Of a stretch of 64,000 nt of DNA, positions 16,551 to 25,729 are shown in pieces. Numbering within the stretch: the stretch's first letter is position 1; every line of letters begins with the position of its first letter. Source of the DNA: Bradyrhizobium sp. 200 (GTDB taxonomy: Bacteria; Pseudomonadota; Alphaproteobacteria; Rhizobiales; Xanthobacteraceae); contig NZ_CP064689.1 of the NCBI RefSeq assembly GCF_023100945.1, positions 7,546,001 through 7,610,000 on the forward strand, written 5' to 3'. A program made the position numbers and the translations under genes. The notes below the pieces were generated by a model. It saw nothing but the letters and a program-made list of their open reading frames with translations. It was not told where the DNA came from and did no database searches.

Positions 16551-17786
16551 TTACGCCATCGCCAGCCGCTGCCGCGCGCGCATCAGGAGCAGCAGCATGA
16601 TGCCGATATTCAGCGCATTCCACGCCAGCCCGTTGGCGAAGGCCGCGGTATAGGAGCCGGTGGCGTCGAAGATCGCGCCCGAGATCCAGCCGCCGAACGA
16701 CATGCCGAACACGGAGGCGAAGATCACGATGCCGACGCGGGTGCCGGCTTCCGACGCCGGCATCGCTTCACGCACGATGATCGCATAGCTCGGCACGATG
16801 CCGCCCTGGAACAGGCCGAACATTGCGGAGATGATGTAGAGCGAGGTCAGGCTGTCGAAGAACAGATAGAACAGTAGCGCAGTGCCCTGCGCCACCGAGC
16901 CGATCAGGAGCGTGCGGATGCCGCCGATCTTGTCGGCGAGGAAGCCCGAACCGATGCGGCTGATGATGCCGAAACCCAGCATCAGCGACAGCATCTCGGC
17001 GCCGCGCGCCACGCCATAGCCGAGATCGCCGCAATAGGCCACGATATGGACCTGCGGCATCGACATCGCCACGCAGCAGGCAATCCCGGCGAGCGACAGG
17101 ATCGCCGTCAGCGCATTGGTGGAAAGGCGCAAGTCGACACGCGGCGGCGCCGCGTTCTCGTGATCGCGCTGCGCTCCCGCCCCCATCAGCATGCGCAGGC
17201 CAACCAGCGCCAGTGTCATCGCTACCGCCGTGAAGATGCCGATCGCGATATGGCTGGTGCGCCAGCCGAACTGCTCGATGCCGAAATTCACCAGCGGCGG
17301 CCAGATCGTGCCGCCGATGTAATTGCCGCTGGCGGCGATGGCGACCGCGAGCCCGCGGTAGCGGTCGAACCAGTGCGAGGCTTCCGCCATCAGCGGGCCG
17401 AAAGTAGCCGACGAGGACAGCCCGATGGCAAAATGCACCAGGATGAATTGCCAGATCGACGACGACATCCCCGCCACAACATAGCCCAAGCCCAAAATGC
17501 CGATGCCGAGCCCGATCGCGATGACGATGCCGTAGCGGTCGGTGATCTTGCCGGTCAGCACCCCGCCGGAACCGAATCCCAGCATCACCATGGTAAAGGC
17601 CAGCGAGGCGGTGCCGCGGCTCGCCGCGAACTCGGTCTGGACCACGGGAAGCGCGACCACGATCGACCACATGCCGACGCTGCCGAGCGAGCCGATCAGC
17701 ACGGCGACGGCAAGCCGGATCCATGCCCGGCGCGAGTCGGGAACGAACAGGTCGGAATCTCGGGTGATCTCAGAAGAAATTGCCAC
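16551..17786 (-). CDS. MFS transporter
   Basis: About 411-residue major facilitator with 12 predicted membrane segments. The GKITDRYGIVIAIGLG loop between TM2 and TM3 is the MFS signature, and GSGFLADKIGGIRTLL is its counterpart in the C-terminal half. The type with an N-terminal SRRAWIRLAVAVLIGSLG resembles OFA/monocarboxylate-like MFS members. The start is uncertain: GTG at 17786 begins the conserved part (VAISSEI), but ATGs at 17831 and 17849 are in frame. Substrate unknown, and the neighbours do not help. Confidence 0.85.
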   Translation of the reverse strand: MAISSEITRDSDLFVPDSRRAWIRLAVAVLIGSLGSVGMWSIVVALPVVQTEFAASRGTASLAFTMVMLGFGSGGVLTGKITDRYGIVIAIGLGIGILGLGYVVAGMSSSIWQFILVHFAIGLSSSATFGPLMAEASHWFDRYRGLAVAIAASGNYIGGTIWPPLVNFGIEQFGWRTSHIAIGIFTAVAMTLALVGLRMLMGAGAQRDHENAAPPRVDLRLSTNALTAILSLAGIACCVAMSMPQVHIVAYCGDLGYGVARGAEMLSLMLGFGIISRIGSGFLADKIGGIRTLLIGSVAQGTALLFYLFFDSLTSLYIISAMFGLFQGGIVPSYAIIVREAMPASEAGTRVGIVIFASVFGMSFGGWISGAIFDATGSYTAAFANGLAWNALNIGIMLLLLMRARQRLAMA

Positions 17787-18018
17787 GGCGGTTGCAACTT
17801 CGGCGGCAAATCGCCTAACGTCAAGCCACATTGCCGCGATATTGGGCATGCAGTTGTGGCGGGACAGCGTCCACTGCTGAAGCCGAGAACTGGAAGGCGA
17901 CGAGGCCGCCGGCAGGATCATCCCGCAAAAACACGATACAAGGTAGCGAACAAGGCGTGCCGGTTTCGCTGTCTGAACGCTGACGCGGCTGAGCTGGAAT
18001 CAAGCGAACGAGGCGCCC

Positions 18019-19071
18019 GTGCGAAGAATTGATGAACAGGTTTTCCGGCTCCTGCTGCTCGCCGTCACCCTCGCCTTTGCGTGGATCCTGCAGCCGTTCT
18101 ACGGGGCAATCCTTTGGGCGATCGTCCTGGCTGTCATCTTTGCGCCGGTTCATCGAAGGTTGATCCAGTCGATGCGGGGCAGGCAAAGCCTTGCGGCCGC
18201 GGTCACCGTTCTGATCATTGTTGCGATGGTCATCCTGCCGCTGACGATCGTCGCGGCGTCGCTGGCCCAGGAAGCATCGGACCTGTTCGCGAGAATCAAG
18301 TCCGGCGAGTACAACTTCGCCAGTTACCTGCAGCGGATACTCGACGCCCTGCCGGCTTGGTCAACCGGACTGATCGAGCGGCTCAACCTCACGGATTTTT
18401 CAGCCCTTCGCGAAAGGCTGGCGTCCGGCCTGATGAGGGGCGGGCAGGTTCTCGCCCCGCAAGCCCTCAGCATCGGGATCACCACATTCGAGTTCATCCT
18501 CCGCCTCGGCATCATGCTTTATCTGTTGTTCTTCCTGCTGCGGGATGGCCGGGCGCTGGCAGAACGGATCAAGGAGGCCATTCCGCTTCACAGCGACCGG
18601 AAGGCCGCGCTGTTCGCCAAATTCGCCGACGTCGTTCGCGCAACCGTCAAAGGCAGCATCCTCGTCGCCATGGCGCAAGGTGCGCTCGGCGGCATCGCGT
18701 TCTGGTTCCTCGGAATCCATGCGCCGCTGCTATGGGCCGTGCTGATGGCGTTCCTCTCGCTGATACCGGCCATCGGCTCCGCTTTGGTCTGGCTCCCGGT
18801 CGCGATCTACTTCCTGGCCACCGGCGCCATCTGGCAGGGGATCGGACTGATCCTCTATGGCGTGCTCGTCATTGGACTGGTGGACAATCTGCTCCGCCCC
18901 TATCTGGTCGGCAAGGGCACCAAGCTGCCCGACTACGTCGTGCTGATCTCCACGCTGGGCGGCATCGAAGTCTTCGGCCTGAACGGTTTTGTCATCGGCC
19001 CGTTGATTGCCGCGATGTTCATGGTGGGCTGGGAGATATTCGCCGGATCGCGGCAGACAGACGGCGCTTAG
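18019..19071 (+). CDS. AI-2E family transporter (PerM/YdiK-like)
   Basis: 350-residue integral membrane protein of the AI-2E transporter superfamily. It shows the N-terminal hydrophobic pair (LLLAVTLAFAWILQPFYGAILWAIVLAVIF), the long amphipathic middle part, and the C-terminal cluster with PAIGSALVWLPVAIY and DNLLRPYLVGKGTKLPDYVVLISTLGG, characteristic of the family. Members are proposed transporters of autoinducers, ions or other compounds. The start is GTG at 18019. It is convergent with the PepSY gene. Confidence 0.9.
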   Translation: MRRIDEQVFRLLLLAVTLAFAWILQPFYGAILWAIVLAVIFAPVHRRLIQSMRGRQSLAAAVTVLIIVAMVILPLTIVAASLAQEASDLFARIKSGEYNFASYLQRILDALPAWSTGLIERLNLTDFSALRERLASGLMRGGQVLAPQALSIGITTFEFILRLGIMLYLLFFLLRDGRALAERIKEAIPLHSDRKAALFAKFADVVRATVKGSILVAMAQGALGGIAFWFLGIHAPLLWAVLMAFLSLIPAIGSALVWLPVAIYFLATGAIWQGIGLILYGVLVIGLVDNLLRPYLVGKGTKLPDYVVLISTLGGIEVFGLNGFVIGPLIAAMFMVGWEIFAGSRQTDGA

Positions 19072-19132
19072 GTCGAGCGGAGCACGAGTCTCCGCTTCAC
19101 AAGACATGGTGGGCGCACGTTGCCCGACAGAA

Positions 19133-20422
19133 CTATTCCGCGGGCGCGAGCTGTCCGCTCGGGCGTGTTGTAGCGGTCTCGTGCTTCCGGACACGGGCGC
19201 GTCGCTTGCGCCACCAGATCACGACGCCGGTCACCGACAGCGCCGCAACCACCAGCCCCATGATCGAGATCAGGATGCGGCCGGGCAGCCCGACGATGCG
19301 GCCGGAATGCAGGGGGAATTGCGCCTGCACGAAGATATCGGCGGCGGTGCCGAGCCACGGCAGTCGCTGGCCGATCGGGCGGCCGTCCTCGCTGTCGTAA
19401 TAAAGCTGCGCCGGGCCGACGCCGCCGGCACCGTGATCGTCACCGGGGTGGAAGAAGGCCGCAGCGTACACGCCGTGGGCGGGGCCATAATTGATCGAGC
19501 CGACCGGCGTGGTCCATCCGCGGCTCTTGCCGTCGGCCGCCGCACGCGTGGCGATGTCCGCAAAGGTGACCTTGGGTTCGATCGGATCGTCGAGATGCCG
19601 ATACGGACGCTGCTCATACGGTGTCGGGGTGTAGTCCGACACCGTCTTCATCAGCGGCGAGAACACCTCGAAATACAGGTTGAGCGAAAACGCCGTGAAG
19701 GCGATCACGAACAACAGCGCCCAGGTCCACAGGCTGAAGGCGCGGTGGATGTCGAAATTGATTCGATAAGCGCTGCCGGTGCGCTTGATCTTCCAGGCCG
19801 GCGCCCAGCGCGCCCAGAAGCCACGGCCGAGTTCGCGCGCGACGACCGGCGCTCGCTCCGCCCTGGCGCGGCGCCGGGCCGGCAGCGTCAGATAAAAACC
19901 GACGAAGCAATCGATGGTCCAGATGATGGCGATGACGCCAAGCACGCGCATGCCCCAGCGATCGCTGCCCCAGAACTCCGGAATGTGCATGGTGTAGTGC
20001 AGCTTGTAGAGGAACGAGACGAAATTGGCGCGCGTTACCGGCCACACCGCGCCCCAGTAGCGTCGCCCAAGTTCCGCGCCGGTGTTGGGATCGAGGAAGA
20101 TCTGATTGTAGTCGAGGCTGAATCGCTTGCCGGTGGCGGGGTCGATCCGCGGCAGCACGAAGAACCACAGCGAGTGGTCTTTTTCCGGCGTCATGAACAT
20201 GTGAACGACGCGTGCGCGCGGGTCACGCTGCTCGATCAGCTTGACGAGGTCGACCGAGGGAATCGCCGGACCGCTGCTGGTCACGTCGAACAGTTGCTTG
20301 TTCAGCAGGTCGTCGATCTCGTGATCCCACGAGATGATCGCTCCGGTGACGCCCGAAAAGAACAGAAAGCCGGCGGTGAGAAGTCCGGCCCAGCGATGGA
20401 GCCGCCCGAAGATCGATCGCAT
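19133..20422 (-). CDS. PepSY-associated TM helix domain protein
   Basis: 429-residue membrane protein. It begins RLHRWAGLLTAGFLFFSGVTGAI, the PepSY_TM signature with an HRW motif, and has further TM segments with LHYTMHIPE, IDCFVGFYLTLPAR and FDIHRAFSLW, and a C-terminal helix ending VVIWWRKRR. Such proteins sit in the inner membrane with periplasmic PepSY domains and often act near iron/siderophore uptake as putative ferric reductases. ATG 20422 is chosen because the preceding frame has no membrane-protein character. No TonB receptor is adjacent, so the role is open. Confidence 0.88.
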   Translation of the reverse strand: MRSIFGRLHRWAGLLTAGFLFFSGVTGAIISWDHEIDDLLNKQLFDVTSSGPAIPSVDLVKLIEQRDPRARVVHMFMTPEKDHSLWFFVLPRIDPATGKRFSLDYNQIFLDPNTGAELGRRYWGAVWPVTRANFVSFLYKLHYTMHIPEFWGSDRWGMRVLGVIAIIWTIDCFVGFYLTLPARRRARAERAPVVARELGRGFWARWAPAWKIKRTGSAYRINFDIHRAFSLWTWALLFVIAFTAFSLNLYFEVFSPLMKTVSDYTPTPYEQRPYRHLDDPIEPKVTFADIATRAAADGKSRGWTTPVGSINYGPAHGVYAAAFFHPGDDHGAGGVGPAQLYYDSEDGRPIGQRLPWLGTAADIFVQAQFPLHSGRIVGLPGRILISIMGLVVAALSVTGVVIWWRKRRARVRKHETATTRPSGQLAPAE

Positions 20423-20744
20423 GGACTTCGCCTGTGCTGTTTCGTGCCTCGCACTAACGCAGGCAGCTTTGGAGTTCGATAGGTGGTTGCTAGAATCTCT
20501 CCAGATTGTGCGGTTCCGGCGCGATGCTCCGCGAGTCGTCGCGCAGCGCAGCCGCTTTTTTTGCGGAAGGCATCGACAAGATCGCGCAATGCTCCAACCG
20601 ACCAGTATGCCCGGGTCGCGGAAAGGGAGCCGCGTGTTACATGGGCTGGGCAGCGCACAGGATGGGTAGAGCGAAAGCGAAACCCAGCGACAATTCCGTC
20701 TATGGAGACGATGGGCTTCGCTTCGTCCTGCCCATCCTACACAT
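20423..20744. other. intergenic region, 322 bases
   Basis: Region between the PepSY gene and the end of the GNAT gene, upstream of the former. Apart from the palindromic repeat at 20660-20740 I see no coding signal; the open frames here have repeat-like or Arg/Ala-rich translations. Confidence 0.6.
20660..20740. repeat. palindromic intergenic repeat (GGATGGGTAGAGCGAA type)
   Basis: Inverted repeat with arms GGATGGGTAGAGCGAAAGCG and the complementary CTTCGCTTCG...TGCCCATCC, separated by about 30 bases. The pattern resembles a multi-copy Bradyrhizobium intergenic palindrome. It lies just past the 3' end of the GNAT gene and may act as a transcript end structure. Confidence 0.7.
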
Positions 20745-21587
20745 CTACCCCAGCTCAAAGCTGGTGACGCCGAACACCCTCTCGAGCCGTAGCGTCGGGA
20801 TCGCGCCGGTATACATGCGGGCTGTTTCAAACACCGGCGCTAATCCAAAATCCTGCGCGAGCGCGATCGCCTCGCGGTTGATGCCGGGTACATCCAGAAA
20901 AATCTCGCCGCCGCCGACCTTGGCGAGCAGGGCCGCGAGAGTCGCTTCGGCGGTCGCGCGGTCGTCCGCCACCAGCGGGCCGATCTTGAAACCCTTCCGG
21001 CATGGACGGATCACGCCCCAGCCGGCAAGCCGCCCGTCGCGCACGATCGCGCAACCGGCATGGCCGGGCGCGCCGATCCAGGCCCGCAGGAACGCCGGCC
21101 GCGGTGCCGGAAACACGGTGGCGTCGTCCGCCTCCACCGCCGCGAACGGAACGTCGGTCAGCGCAATGATGTCAGCGTGTGGCGCGTCCGGCGCGGTAAC
21201 CGTGCCGCCATAGCGGATGTTGGCGTAAGCGAGCGCGAACCCGGACTTTCGGTAATTGTCCTGCTGCGCCACCACGCCATCGAGCCCGATCACGCGCGCG
21301 CCGGCGTGCGCGATCGCCGCATTCCATATGCGTAGTCCGTAGCCGCGGTCGCGCAAATCCGCCCGCACGATGTAGAAGCCGAGAAAAGCAAACCTCGCAT
21401 CGTAATTGATGCACGAGACCATCGCGGCCGGGGCGCCGTCGAGTTCGCCGATGAAAAAGCCTTCCGGATCGACGGAAGCAAAGCACGCGTCGTCGGCGAA
21501 GCCGGGATTCCACCCCTCGGCGGCGGCCCAGTTCACCGCTAGCGAAATTTCTTCCGGTCGCATCGTTCGGATGATGAAATCACTCAT
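20745..21587 (-). CDS. GNAT family N-acetyltransferase (YitH-like, two-domain)
   Basis: 280-residue protein with an N-terminal GNAT domain (about 1-130) containing FLGFYIVRADLRDRGYGLRIW, the acetyl-CoA-binding beta4-alpha3 segment with an RDRGYG loop. A second domain (about 150-275) with VIRPCRKGFKIGPLVADD and EIFLDVPGINREAIAL matches the acetyltransferase-like C-terminal part of YitH-type proteins. The ATG at 21587 begins right at the domain. Substrate unknown; a single gene. Confidence 0.88.
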   Translation of the reverse strand: MSDFIIRTMRPEEISLAVNWAAAEGWNPGFADDACFASVDPEGFFIGELDGAPAAMVSCINYDARFAFLGFYIVRADLRDRGYGLRIWNAAIAHAGARVIGLDGVVAQQDNYRKSGFALAYANIRYGGTVTAPDAPHADIIALTDVPFAAVEADDATVFPAPRPAFLRAWIGAPGHAGCAIVRDGRLAGWGVIRPCRKGFKIGPLVADDRATAEATLAALLAKVGGGEIFLDVPGINREAIALAQDFGLAPVFETARMYTGAIPTLRLERVFGVTSFELG

Positions 21588-21754
21588 GCTTGATTGCGCT
21601 CCGTCTGCGTCCTCGACTTAGCGATGCAGATGCGCGGACGGCACAGTCCAGAAATGGCACACATCTTCGCGCAGAATATCATTGCGCGCTGCGAATTGTT
21701 TAGCGAAAATTAACCACGCTGGCTGGCGGGGCTGCGTAGTTGGAGGCTTCTCAC

Positions 21755-22174
21755 ATGTATCGATCATCGCTCACGCTGGCGTTTGTTGTGCTGTACTCGT
21801 CGGCCGGCGCGGCCAGCGACCTGTCATCCGTCTACGTGGCGCCGGGCGGAATCTACGCGCCTTCCGCAAATGTCTATGTGCGTCCGGGACCGGCCTATCG
21901 GCAACCCTACGCGGAACCCGGTTACGGATATCGGGCTCCTGCATACCGCGCGCCGGCGGCGGTCTATGGCGAGCATGGATCGGCCTACCCCGCGCAGCCG
22001 GCCTATGTCGAACGCGCGCCCGCCTATCCCGAACGTTACTACGCTCGGGAGCGCTACTACGCGCAGGAATACGACTATGCGCCGGAATACGCGCCGAGGC
22101 CGCCTCTGCCCGTGCCCTACCGCGCCCGGGCGCGATGCGACGACGGCTATGGCGGGTGGGCCTACTGCGATTAA
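21755..22174 (+). CDS. Tyr/Pro/Ala-rich secreted protein
   Basis: 139-residue small exported protein. Signal peptide about 1-20 (MYRSSLTLAFVVLYSSAGA-AS), then a low-complexity region rich in Tyr, Pro, Ala and Arg with repeated YRAP/ERAPAYPE-like units, ending in a short C-terminal motif with two Cys (ARCDDGYGGWAYCD). GGAGG eight bases before the ATG at 21755 decides the start. Similar short proteins are frequent in Bradyrhizobium; function unknown, probably periplasmic or surface-bound. Confidence 0.75.
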   Translation: MYRSSLTLAFVVLYSSAGAASDLSSVYVAPGGIYAPSANVYVRPGPAYRQPYAEPGYGYRAPAYRAPAAVYGEHGSAYPAQPAYVERAPAYPERYYARERYYAQEYDYAPEYAPRPPLPVPYRARARCDDGYGGWAYCD

Positions 22175-22533
22175 AGTCGCCGTCGACATTGCGCGGCTTT
22201 TGTTGCCACCGATTGCGGTGGTGAGATGACTGCGCAACTTGACGAAGCTTTGCGCGTTATTCTCGATCAGAACCGTAGGACGGCGGATTAGCGATAGCGT
22301 AATCCGCCGCCCGGCCGGCAAAGTGGTGGATCACGCTATCGCTAATCCACCCTACGGAGTTGATTGGCACTGCACGCATCGTTTTCAGTCAGGCCGCATG
22401 TTGCACCGTCGTCACGTGCTGCGCGACGGCCGAAGTCATTCGAGTGCACTTCCAAAAAATGGAACTCACCCGAAGGTGTGCTGGTTAAGCGTTGGAGCCG
22501 TTGGGCAAGAACGCTTATCCAGGGAGAAGCGAC
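22175..22533. other. intergenic region, 359 bases
   Basis: Stretch between the Tyr/Pro-rich protein and the VOC gene. It contains one inverted repeat (22273-22358) and no convincing gene. The promoter and leader of the VOC-P450 pair should lie in its second half. Confidence 0.6.
22273..22358. repeat. palindromic intergenic repeat (CCGTAGG...GATTAGCGATAGCG type)
   Basis: Two arms of about 34 bases in inverted orientation: GGATTAGCGATAGCGTAATC and, on the other side, GATCACGCTATCGCTAATCC, each flanked by CCGTAGG/CCTACGG. Only a few mismatches separate the arms. The loop is GC-rich. It resembles a repeated Bradyrhizobium intergenic element. Confidence 0.75.
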
Positions 22534-22923
22534 ATGGCGGTGCATTTCAACCATACGATCCTGTCGGCACGTGACAGCAAGGCCTCGGCGAAATTCCTGA
22601 CCGAGATGTTGAACCTTCCAGCCCCGAAGCACTGGGGGCCGTTTGAGATGGTCCTCACCGACAACGGGGCCTATCTCGACTACATGGACGCTGACGAAAT
22701 CGCGCCGCAGCATTATGCCTTCCTGGTCAGCGAAAGCGAATTCGACGAGATTTTCGGTCGGGTCCGGGAACGCAAGCTTACCTACTGGGCCGATCCGGCG
22801 CGGAAGCAGACAGGTGAGATCAATCACCACGACGGCGGACGCGGCGTCTACTTCATGGATCTCAACGGTCACCTCCTTGAAATAATTACCCGCCCGTACG
22901 GCAGCGGCGGATGGAATCCATAA
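22534..22923 (+). CDS. VOC family protein (glyoxalase/bleomycin-resistance fold)
   Basis: 129-residue single VOC module. It starts VHFNHTILSARD, with His as the first metal-ligand candidate, carries QHYAFLVSESEFDEIF in the middle, and ends GVYFMDLNGHLLEIITRPY with the C-terminal Glu ligand. GGGAGAAG precedes the ATG at 22534. Family members include glyoxalases, dioxygenases and resistance proteins, so the reaction is open. It is followed 71 bases later by the P450 gene on the same strand; they may form a unit. Confidence 0.88.
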   Translation: MAVHFNHTILSARDSKASAKFLTEMLNLPAPKHWGPFEMVLTDNGAYLDYMDADEIAPQHYAFLVSESEFDEIFGRVRERKLTYWADPARKQTGEINHHDGGRGVYFMDLNGHLLEIITRPYGSGGWNP

Positions 22924-22994
22924 GACCCGGCGGCGAGATACGCCCCTTCACATGACTGCACCCAGCATCCAGGGAGTAGCCGATTTCAAACGCC

Positions 22995-24209
22995 ATGAAT
23001 GACCTCAGCAAAGTCGACATCTACTCGGCCGCCCACAAGCGTGACCCGTTTCCGCTCTATGCGTTTCTTCGCAGCAAGGCGCCGGCTTTCGAAGTTCGCG
23101 TACCCGTCCTGAAGCGGGCGTGGCTGCTGACGCGTTACGATGACGTGGTCTTGTGCCTGCAGGACAGCGACAGATTCGTCAAGGATCCGCGCAACGCCGG
23201 GCTGAGTTCGCCCAAGTCTGTGCCGTGGTGGACCCCGGCGAGCCTCGGGGCGCTCTCGGAAAACATGCTGGACCTGGACGACCCCACCCATCGAAGGCTG
23301 CGGATACTCATCAACAAGGCGTTCAGTCGTGCACGCATCGAGCAGTTGCGAAGCAGCATCGAAGTCCTGGCTGAGGATCTCGTCGATCGGATGCGCGCAA
23401 AGTTGAAGCCAGATCTTATGGAGGATTTCGCCCTTCCGCTCCCGTTGACCGTGATCTCGGAGCTGCTGGGCCTGCCCGAAGAGGATCGGACGCGCTTTCG
23501 GAGGTGGACCAATGTTTTTCTCGACGCGCGATCGGAATTTCGCATGGTGCTGTCGCTGCCTTCGGTCTTTGCATTGATGCGATATTTGCGGCGCCTCGTT
23601 GCCGCGCGCCGTCGCAGCCCGAAGGATGATCTCATATCCGCGCTGATCGCCGCAGAGGATGGCGGCGACCGGCTGAGCGAGAACGAGCTCATCGCCATGC
23701 TGGTGCTGCTTATCATCGCCGGCCACGAGACGACCGTGAACCTCATCGGGTCCGGAACGCTGTCACTGATGGAGAATCCGCGCGAGAAAGAGCGCCTCCT
23801 TGGAGATTTTTCGCTCCTTGGGTCTGCGGTCGAGGAGTTGCTGCGCTTCACGGCGCCCGTCGAGACCGCAACGGAGCGATATGCGGCGGAAGACATCGAC
23901 ATGCACGGCACCACGATCAGGCGCGGCGATGTCATCTTCCCCGTCATTGCCTCCGCCAACCGGGACGCCCAGAAATTCGCCGAGCCCGATCGGCTTGACC
24001 TGACCCGTAAGCCCAATCCGCACCTTGCGTTTGGAGACGGCGTTCACTTTTGCGTTGGTTCGCATCTGGCGAAGATGGAGGCCGAGATCGCGTTCGGCTG
24101 CTTGCTGAGACGCCTGCCTGACTTGCGCCTCGCCTGTCCCGCTCACGAATTGCAGTGGCGCGCCACACCGGTCGTTCGTGGCCTCAAGTCGTTGCCCGTC
24201 ATTACGTAG
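22995..24209 (+). CDS. cytochrome P450
   Basis: 404-residue soluble bacterial P450. The I-helix oxygen-activation motif AGHETT is at 242-247, the K-helix ExxR at 281-284, and the heme loop FGDGVHFCVGSHLAKMEAEIA places the axial thiolate at Cys353. The MLDLDDPTHRRLR segment is typical of the CYP107/CYP109-like group. No ferredoxin or reductase gene is nearby, so it must borrow electron partners. The upstream VOC gene is the only possible functional neighbour. Substrate not predictable. Confidence 0.95.
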   Translation: MNDLSKVDIYSAAHKRDPFPLYAFLRSKAPAFEVRVPVLKRAWLLTRYDDVVLCLQDSDRFVKDPRNAGLSSPKSVPWWTPASLGALSENMLDLDDPTHRRLRILINKAFSRARIEQLRSSIEVLAEDLVDRMRAKLKPDLMEDFALPLPLTVISELLGLPEEDRTRFRRWTNVFLDARSEFRMVLSLPSVFALMRYLRRLVAARRRSPKDDLISALIAAEDGGDRLSENELIAMLVLLIIAGHETTVNLIGSGTLSLMENPREKERLLGDFSLLGSAVEELLRFTAPVETATERYAAEDIDMHGTTIRRGDVIFPVIASANRDAQKFAEPDRLDLTRKPNPHLAFGDGVHFCVGSHLAKMEAEIAFGCLLRRLPDLRLACPAHELQWRATPVVRGLKSLPVIT

Positions 24210-24351
24210 GCGCATTGCCGGCAAGACCGCCGGGCTTTCACCGGACTAGGTTGCTCGCAATCGAAGCGGTATCTTCCAGTAGCGTGTCCATCATGAGCGA
24301 TGATCGCTTGGCCAGCGGATCGGCGTGAATTCAAGCCGTCGCCACGTCAAG

Positions 24352-25002
24352 TCACCGGCCAAGCAATTGGAGTCCACCGCCACGCCGTGCGCGGCTTGCC
24401 GTTATGAAAGTGGTCATCAGCACCGCCAACAGCGCCATGAACATGATGATCACCATCATGATGGTTCGGGTGTTTGTTGGTGATGGCTGTTCAATCGGCG
24501 TCGGCTTGGTCCGGTGCTGTGCCAGTTCTTCATCGGGCCAGCGATCCAGGATCGTCACGATCGGCTCTGCCGTCATCGCCGCCATGCTGTTTGCCCATGC
24601 GCGCAAATCATCTCGCGTCAGGGTTCGCTTGGGAGTCGGCACGGGGCCGGCATCAACCACTTCAAGCTTTGCCAGCGGCTTTGGTTTGGGATCGTCCGAA
24701 AGCGCGGCTTGTGCATCCAGCAGATTGTAGTGGTTCGCGGGAATGACGTTGGCCTCTCGGCGGGGATTGGCTTGTGCGGTTCGAGACGCCGGCCAGTGCA
24801 ACACTGATTTTGAAAGCATTGGCTTGCCTTCGTACCAGCATTTCCGGCCGTCGATCAGACGATAGGACCAATACGACCGTGCATTTGACGGCCGCTCTGC
24901 GCTGCATTGCTTCGCCTGCGCAGGCGTCGTCGAAAAGAAAACCGCAACGGTTAAAACGCCGACGACGTCAGCCCCCAGAACAATCAAACGAAATCTGTTC
25001 AT
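24352..25002 (-). CDS. hypothetical exported/membrane protein
   Basis: 216-residue protein. A signal sequence or N-terminal anchor (about 1-30, ending TPAQA-KQ) is followed by a short motif SYWSYRLIDGRKCWYEGKPML that recurs in related Bradyrhizobium proteins. A Pro-rich linker follows, and a C-terminal membrane helix (TIMMVIIMFMALLAVLMTTFI) with an Arg-rich tail. The start at ATG 25002 is chosen because the signal follows it. The arrangement suggests a periplasmic Cys-containing domain tethered at its C-terminus. Function unknown. Confidence 0.72.
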   Translation of the reverse strand: MNRFRLIVLGADVVGVLTVAVFFSTTPAQAKQCSAERPSNARSYWSYRLIDGRKCWYEGKPMLSKSVLHWPASRTAQANPRREANVIPANHYNLLDAQAALSDDPKPKPLAKLEVVDAGPVPTPKRTLTRDDLRAWANSMAAMTAEPIVTILDRWPDEELAQHRTKPTPIEQPSPTNTRTIMMVIIMFMALLAVLMTTFITASRARRGGGLQLLGR

Positions 25003-25086
25003 TGAGCACCTACGCAACACTATTAGAACAAAAAAGGTACGCAATTACAGAAGCTTAGGTCGCCAAATGGGTCATAATTTAGGCAA

Positions 25087-25106
25087 TTATCCACAGCTTA
25101 TGCACA
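25087..25106 (+). promoter_or_regulatory. two consensus DnaA boxes
   Basis: TTATCCACA (25087-25095) and TTATGCACA (25098-25106) both fit the DnaA box TTATNCACA exactly, in the same orientation, two bases apart. They abut the iteron-like repeats that start at 25105. Confidence 0.6.
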
Positions 25107-25184
25107 GGGTTATTCCTGGCGAAAACAGGGTTATTCCTGGCGAAAAAGGGCTATTTTGGAGAAAAAGGCTATTTTGGAGATCGG
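25105..25184 (+). repeat. four iteron-like direct repeats
   Basis: Tandem units of about 19-21 bases start at 25105, 25126, 25148 and 25167. The first two share CAGGGTTATTCCTGGCGAAA exactly; the third and fourth share GGCTATTTTGGAGA. A common core GG(T/C)TATT..(T)GG.GA runs through all four. Directly adjacent to two DnaA boxes, this resembles the layout of a replication or DnaA-regulated site. Confidence 0.7.
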
Positions 25185-25584
25185 TGCCGAAGGCGACCGG
25201 GCGCGGGCGGGAACCCGGAAGGTCATGCGGCCCCGCGCAATTTCAATGCGTGCGATTAAATGCCGGCAAAGTGCTTCCAGTGACTTCCGACCGGTCATCC
25301 GAGATGCGCCAAGCTGCCACTCCGACGCATACGGTGAGCGTCAGGGACGTCACGAGCAAAAACATAAAAGAAAACTGGCTCACTCCCTTGCCCCCGCAAA
25401 CGAGACTCTAACTTCGAAGACGCGATCACGGTTTGCCGAGTCGGAAAATGCAGTTGGACTGACCTAAGCGGAGTTTTCCACACGCGGGAGTGAGACCGCG
25501 GGTGCATTCCCTGCCCGCTCTTCTCTTTGGGCGAAACGGTTTGCAAAGCCCGAGCGAAACACGCTGCGGAGGCGTGCTCTCAGC

Positions 25585-25663
25585 CCGTCATTACGAGCGC
25601 AGCGAAGCAATCCATGCTTCCGTTGCTACCCGATGGATTGCTTCGCTTCGCTCGCAATGACGG
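25585..25663. repeat. palindromic intergenic repeat (CGTCATTACGAGCGCAGCGAAGC type)
   Basis: Inverted repeat with arms CCGTCATTACGAGCGCAGCG plus AAGCAATCCAT and the complementary ATGGATTGCTTCGC plus TTCGCTCGCAATGACGG, with a loop of about 18 bases. The type resembles a very common Bradyrhizobium repeat. Confidence 0.78.
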
Positions 25664-25729
25664 ATCTGGCGGCGGGGGCATGTGGGCGAGACTGACGGCG
25701 GTCCGAAATACGGGCCCCAGCCTCCCCCA

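Noticed and set aside
21652..21668. Sigma-54-like promoter TGGCAC-N5-TTCGC upstream of the Tyr/Pro-rich protein
   Set aside because: The -12 element has a mismatch at a key position (TTCGC rather than TTGC), and no regulator or context supports it.
25087..25184. Interpretation as a CRISPR array
   Set aside because: Repeats are contiguous or nearly so, have no spacers of regular length and no cas genes are nearby.
25067..25467. Small plus-strand frames running through the DnaA-box and iteron region
   Set aside because: Translations of the repeats give low-complexity peptides, there is no ribosome site, and the iteron/DnaA-box reading explains the sequence better.
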